DNA of 12,723 bases, taken from Pseudorhodobacter sp. Lineage in GTDB: Bacteria > Pseudomonadota > Alphaproteobacteria > Rhodobacterales > Rhodobacteraceae. The stretch spans positions 1 through 12,723 of the forward strand of contig JAHEDL010000001.1 in NCBI GenBank assembly GCA_024641255.1, read 5' to 3'. Position 1 is the first letter of the stretch. Each line of letters starts with the position of its first letter. The position numbers and the translations under genes were made by a program. The notes beneath the pieces were generated by a model, which ran no database searches, was not told the origin of the DNA, and was given only the letters and a program-made list of their open reading frames with translations. Shown here piece by piece: positions 5,372 to 12,723 of this stretch.

Positions 5372-5391
5372 CCGGGGCCTTTGCGCCTCGG
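5372..5391 (+). other. First hairpin after rplL
   Basis: ccggggc (5372-5378) pairs with gcctcgg (5385-5391), 7 bp including one G-U, around ctttgc. It starts 7 nt after the rplL stop. No T-run. Continues the pattern of a hairpin right after each gene of this operon. Confidence 0.6.
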
Positions 5392-5404
5392 ATAGAATTT
5401 GTTG

Positions 5405-5432
5405 GCTGGGTCGGGGGTTTCCCCGGCCCAGC
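5405..5432 (+). other. Strong hairpin in the rplL-rpoB spacer
   Basis: gctgggtcgggg (5405-5416) pairs with ccccggcccagc (5421-5432) over 12 bp with one G-U pair, around a gttt loop, and is followed only by TT. In E. coli the rplL-rpoB spacer contains a partial transcription attenuator and an RNase III cleavage hairpin that reduces rpoBC output relative to ribosomal proteins. This stem is in the right place for the same job, but that is inference. Confidence 0.75.
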
Positions 5433-5492
5433 TTAACGCGTCTTAAGGCTGCTTCTTGGCACTTGCTTTTGTGAAAGCCGGTTCCAAGGCGC

Positions 5493-5546
5493 GGTTAAGG
5501 TTCGGGAGCCACCCTAAGGGACGGGTGGCATGAATAGAACCTTACC
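5493..5546 (+). promoter_or_regulatory. Two-stem structured RNA element in the rpoB leader
   Basis: An outer stem is formed by aaggttc (5497-5503) with gaacctt (5537-5543), extendable by t-a and gg-cc pairs past one bulged base (5493-5496 with 5544-5546). An inner perfect stem is gccaccc (5508-5514) with gggtggc (5523-5529) and loop taagggac. An internal loop separates them (ggga at 5504-5507 opposite atgaata at 5530-5536). It ends about 80 nt before the rpoB start with no T-run. The nested geometry looks like a protein-binding or processing element. Translational autocontrol of rpoB is known in E. coli; any link to this element is inference. Confidence 0.6.
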
Positions 5547-5624
5547 CCCCTCTCGCCAATCGGCGCGCTTTCCGTGGCCCGACGGAACGCACGCCGGCGA
5601 AAATGATGAAAGGTTACGACGAGC

Positions 5625-9758
<4,134 letters not shown>

Positions 9759-9764
9759 GCGTGT

Positions 9765-12723
<2,959 letters not shown>

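Overview
The window is a chromosomal segment from an alphaproteobacterium, most likely a member of the Rhodobacteraceae. The evidence is the gene order, the GC-rich sequence, and the protein sequences: RpoB begins [20 protein letters not shown], SecE is a short single-membrane-span form, and rplJ starts with GTG. The family-level assignment is an inference from recognised sequence style, not from a search.

Layout. Positions 1-125 hold the 3' end of tuf (EF-Tu), closed by a strong intrinsic terminator. A small accessory island follows: a CHAP/papain-fold-like protein (332-883, +) and a DUF2798 membrane protein (880-1107, -), which converge and overlap by 4 nt at their stop codons. Next come tRNA-Trp(CCA) at 1236-1311 and a peptide-methionine (R)-S-oxide reductase (msrB, 1405-1851). 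From 1927 to the right edge runs the classic block secE-nusG-rplK-rplA-rplJ-rplL-rpoB-rpoC. All are on the + strand, and rpoC is cut by the window edge inside the trigger loop.

How the genes work together. EF-Tu, tRNA-Trp, L11, L1, L10 and L7/L12 belong to the translation machinery; L10, L12 and L11 form the stalk that recruits EF-Tu and EF-G. RpoB and RpoC form the RNA polymerase catalytic core, NusG links polymerase to ribosome or Rho, and SecE is part of the SecYEG translocon. MsrB repairs oxidised methionine. The roles of the CHAP-like and DUF2798 proteins are unknown.

The most informative non-coding parts are: an intrinsic terminator between secE and nusG; a structured region before rplK; a long L10-type leader before rplJ; a two-stem RNA element in the rpoB leader; and a run of GGGG/CCCC hairpins without T-tracts after rplA, rplJ, rplL and rpoB. 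Four promoter candidates have TTG-type -35 boxes at 17-nt spacing and -10 boxes without a final T. I see no mobile element, CRISPR array or clearly new defence or biosynthetic system. Most of the window is conserved housekeeping sequence, and the novelty lies in the small accessory genes and the operon's RNA structures.
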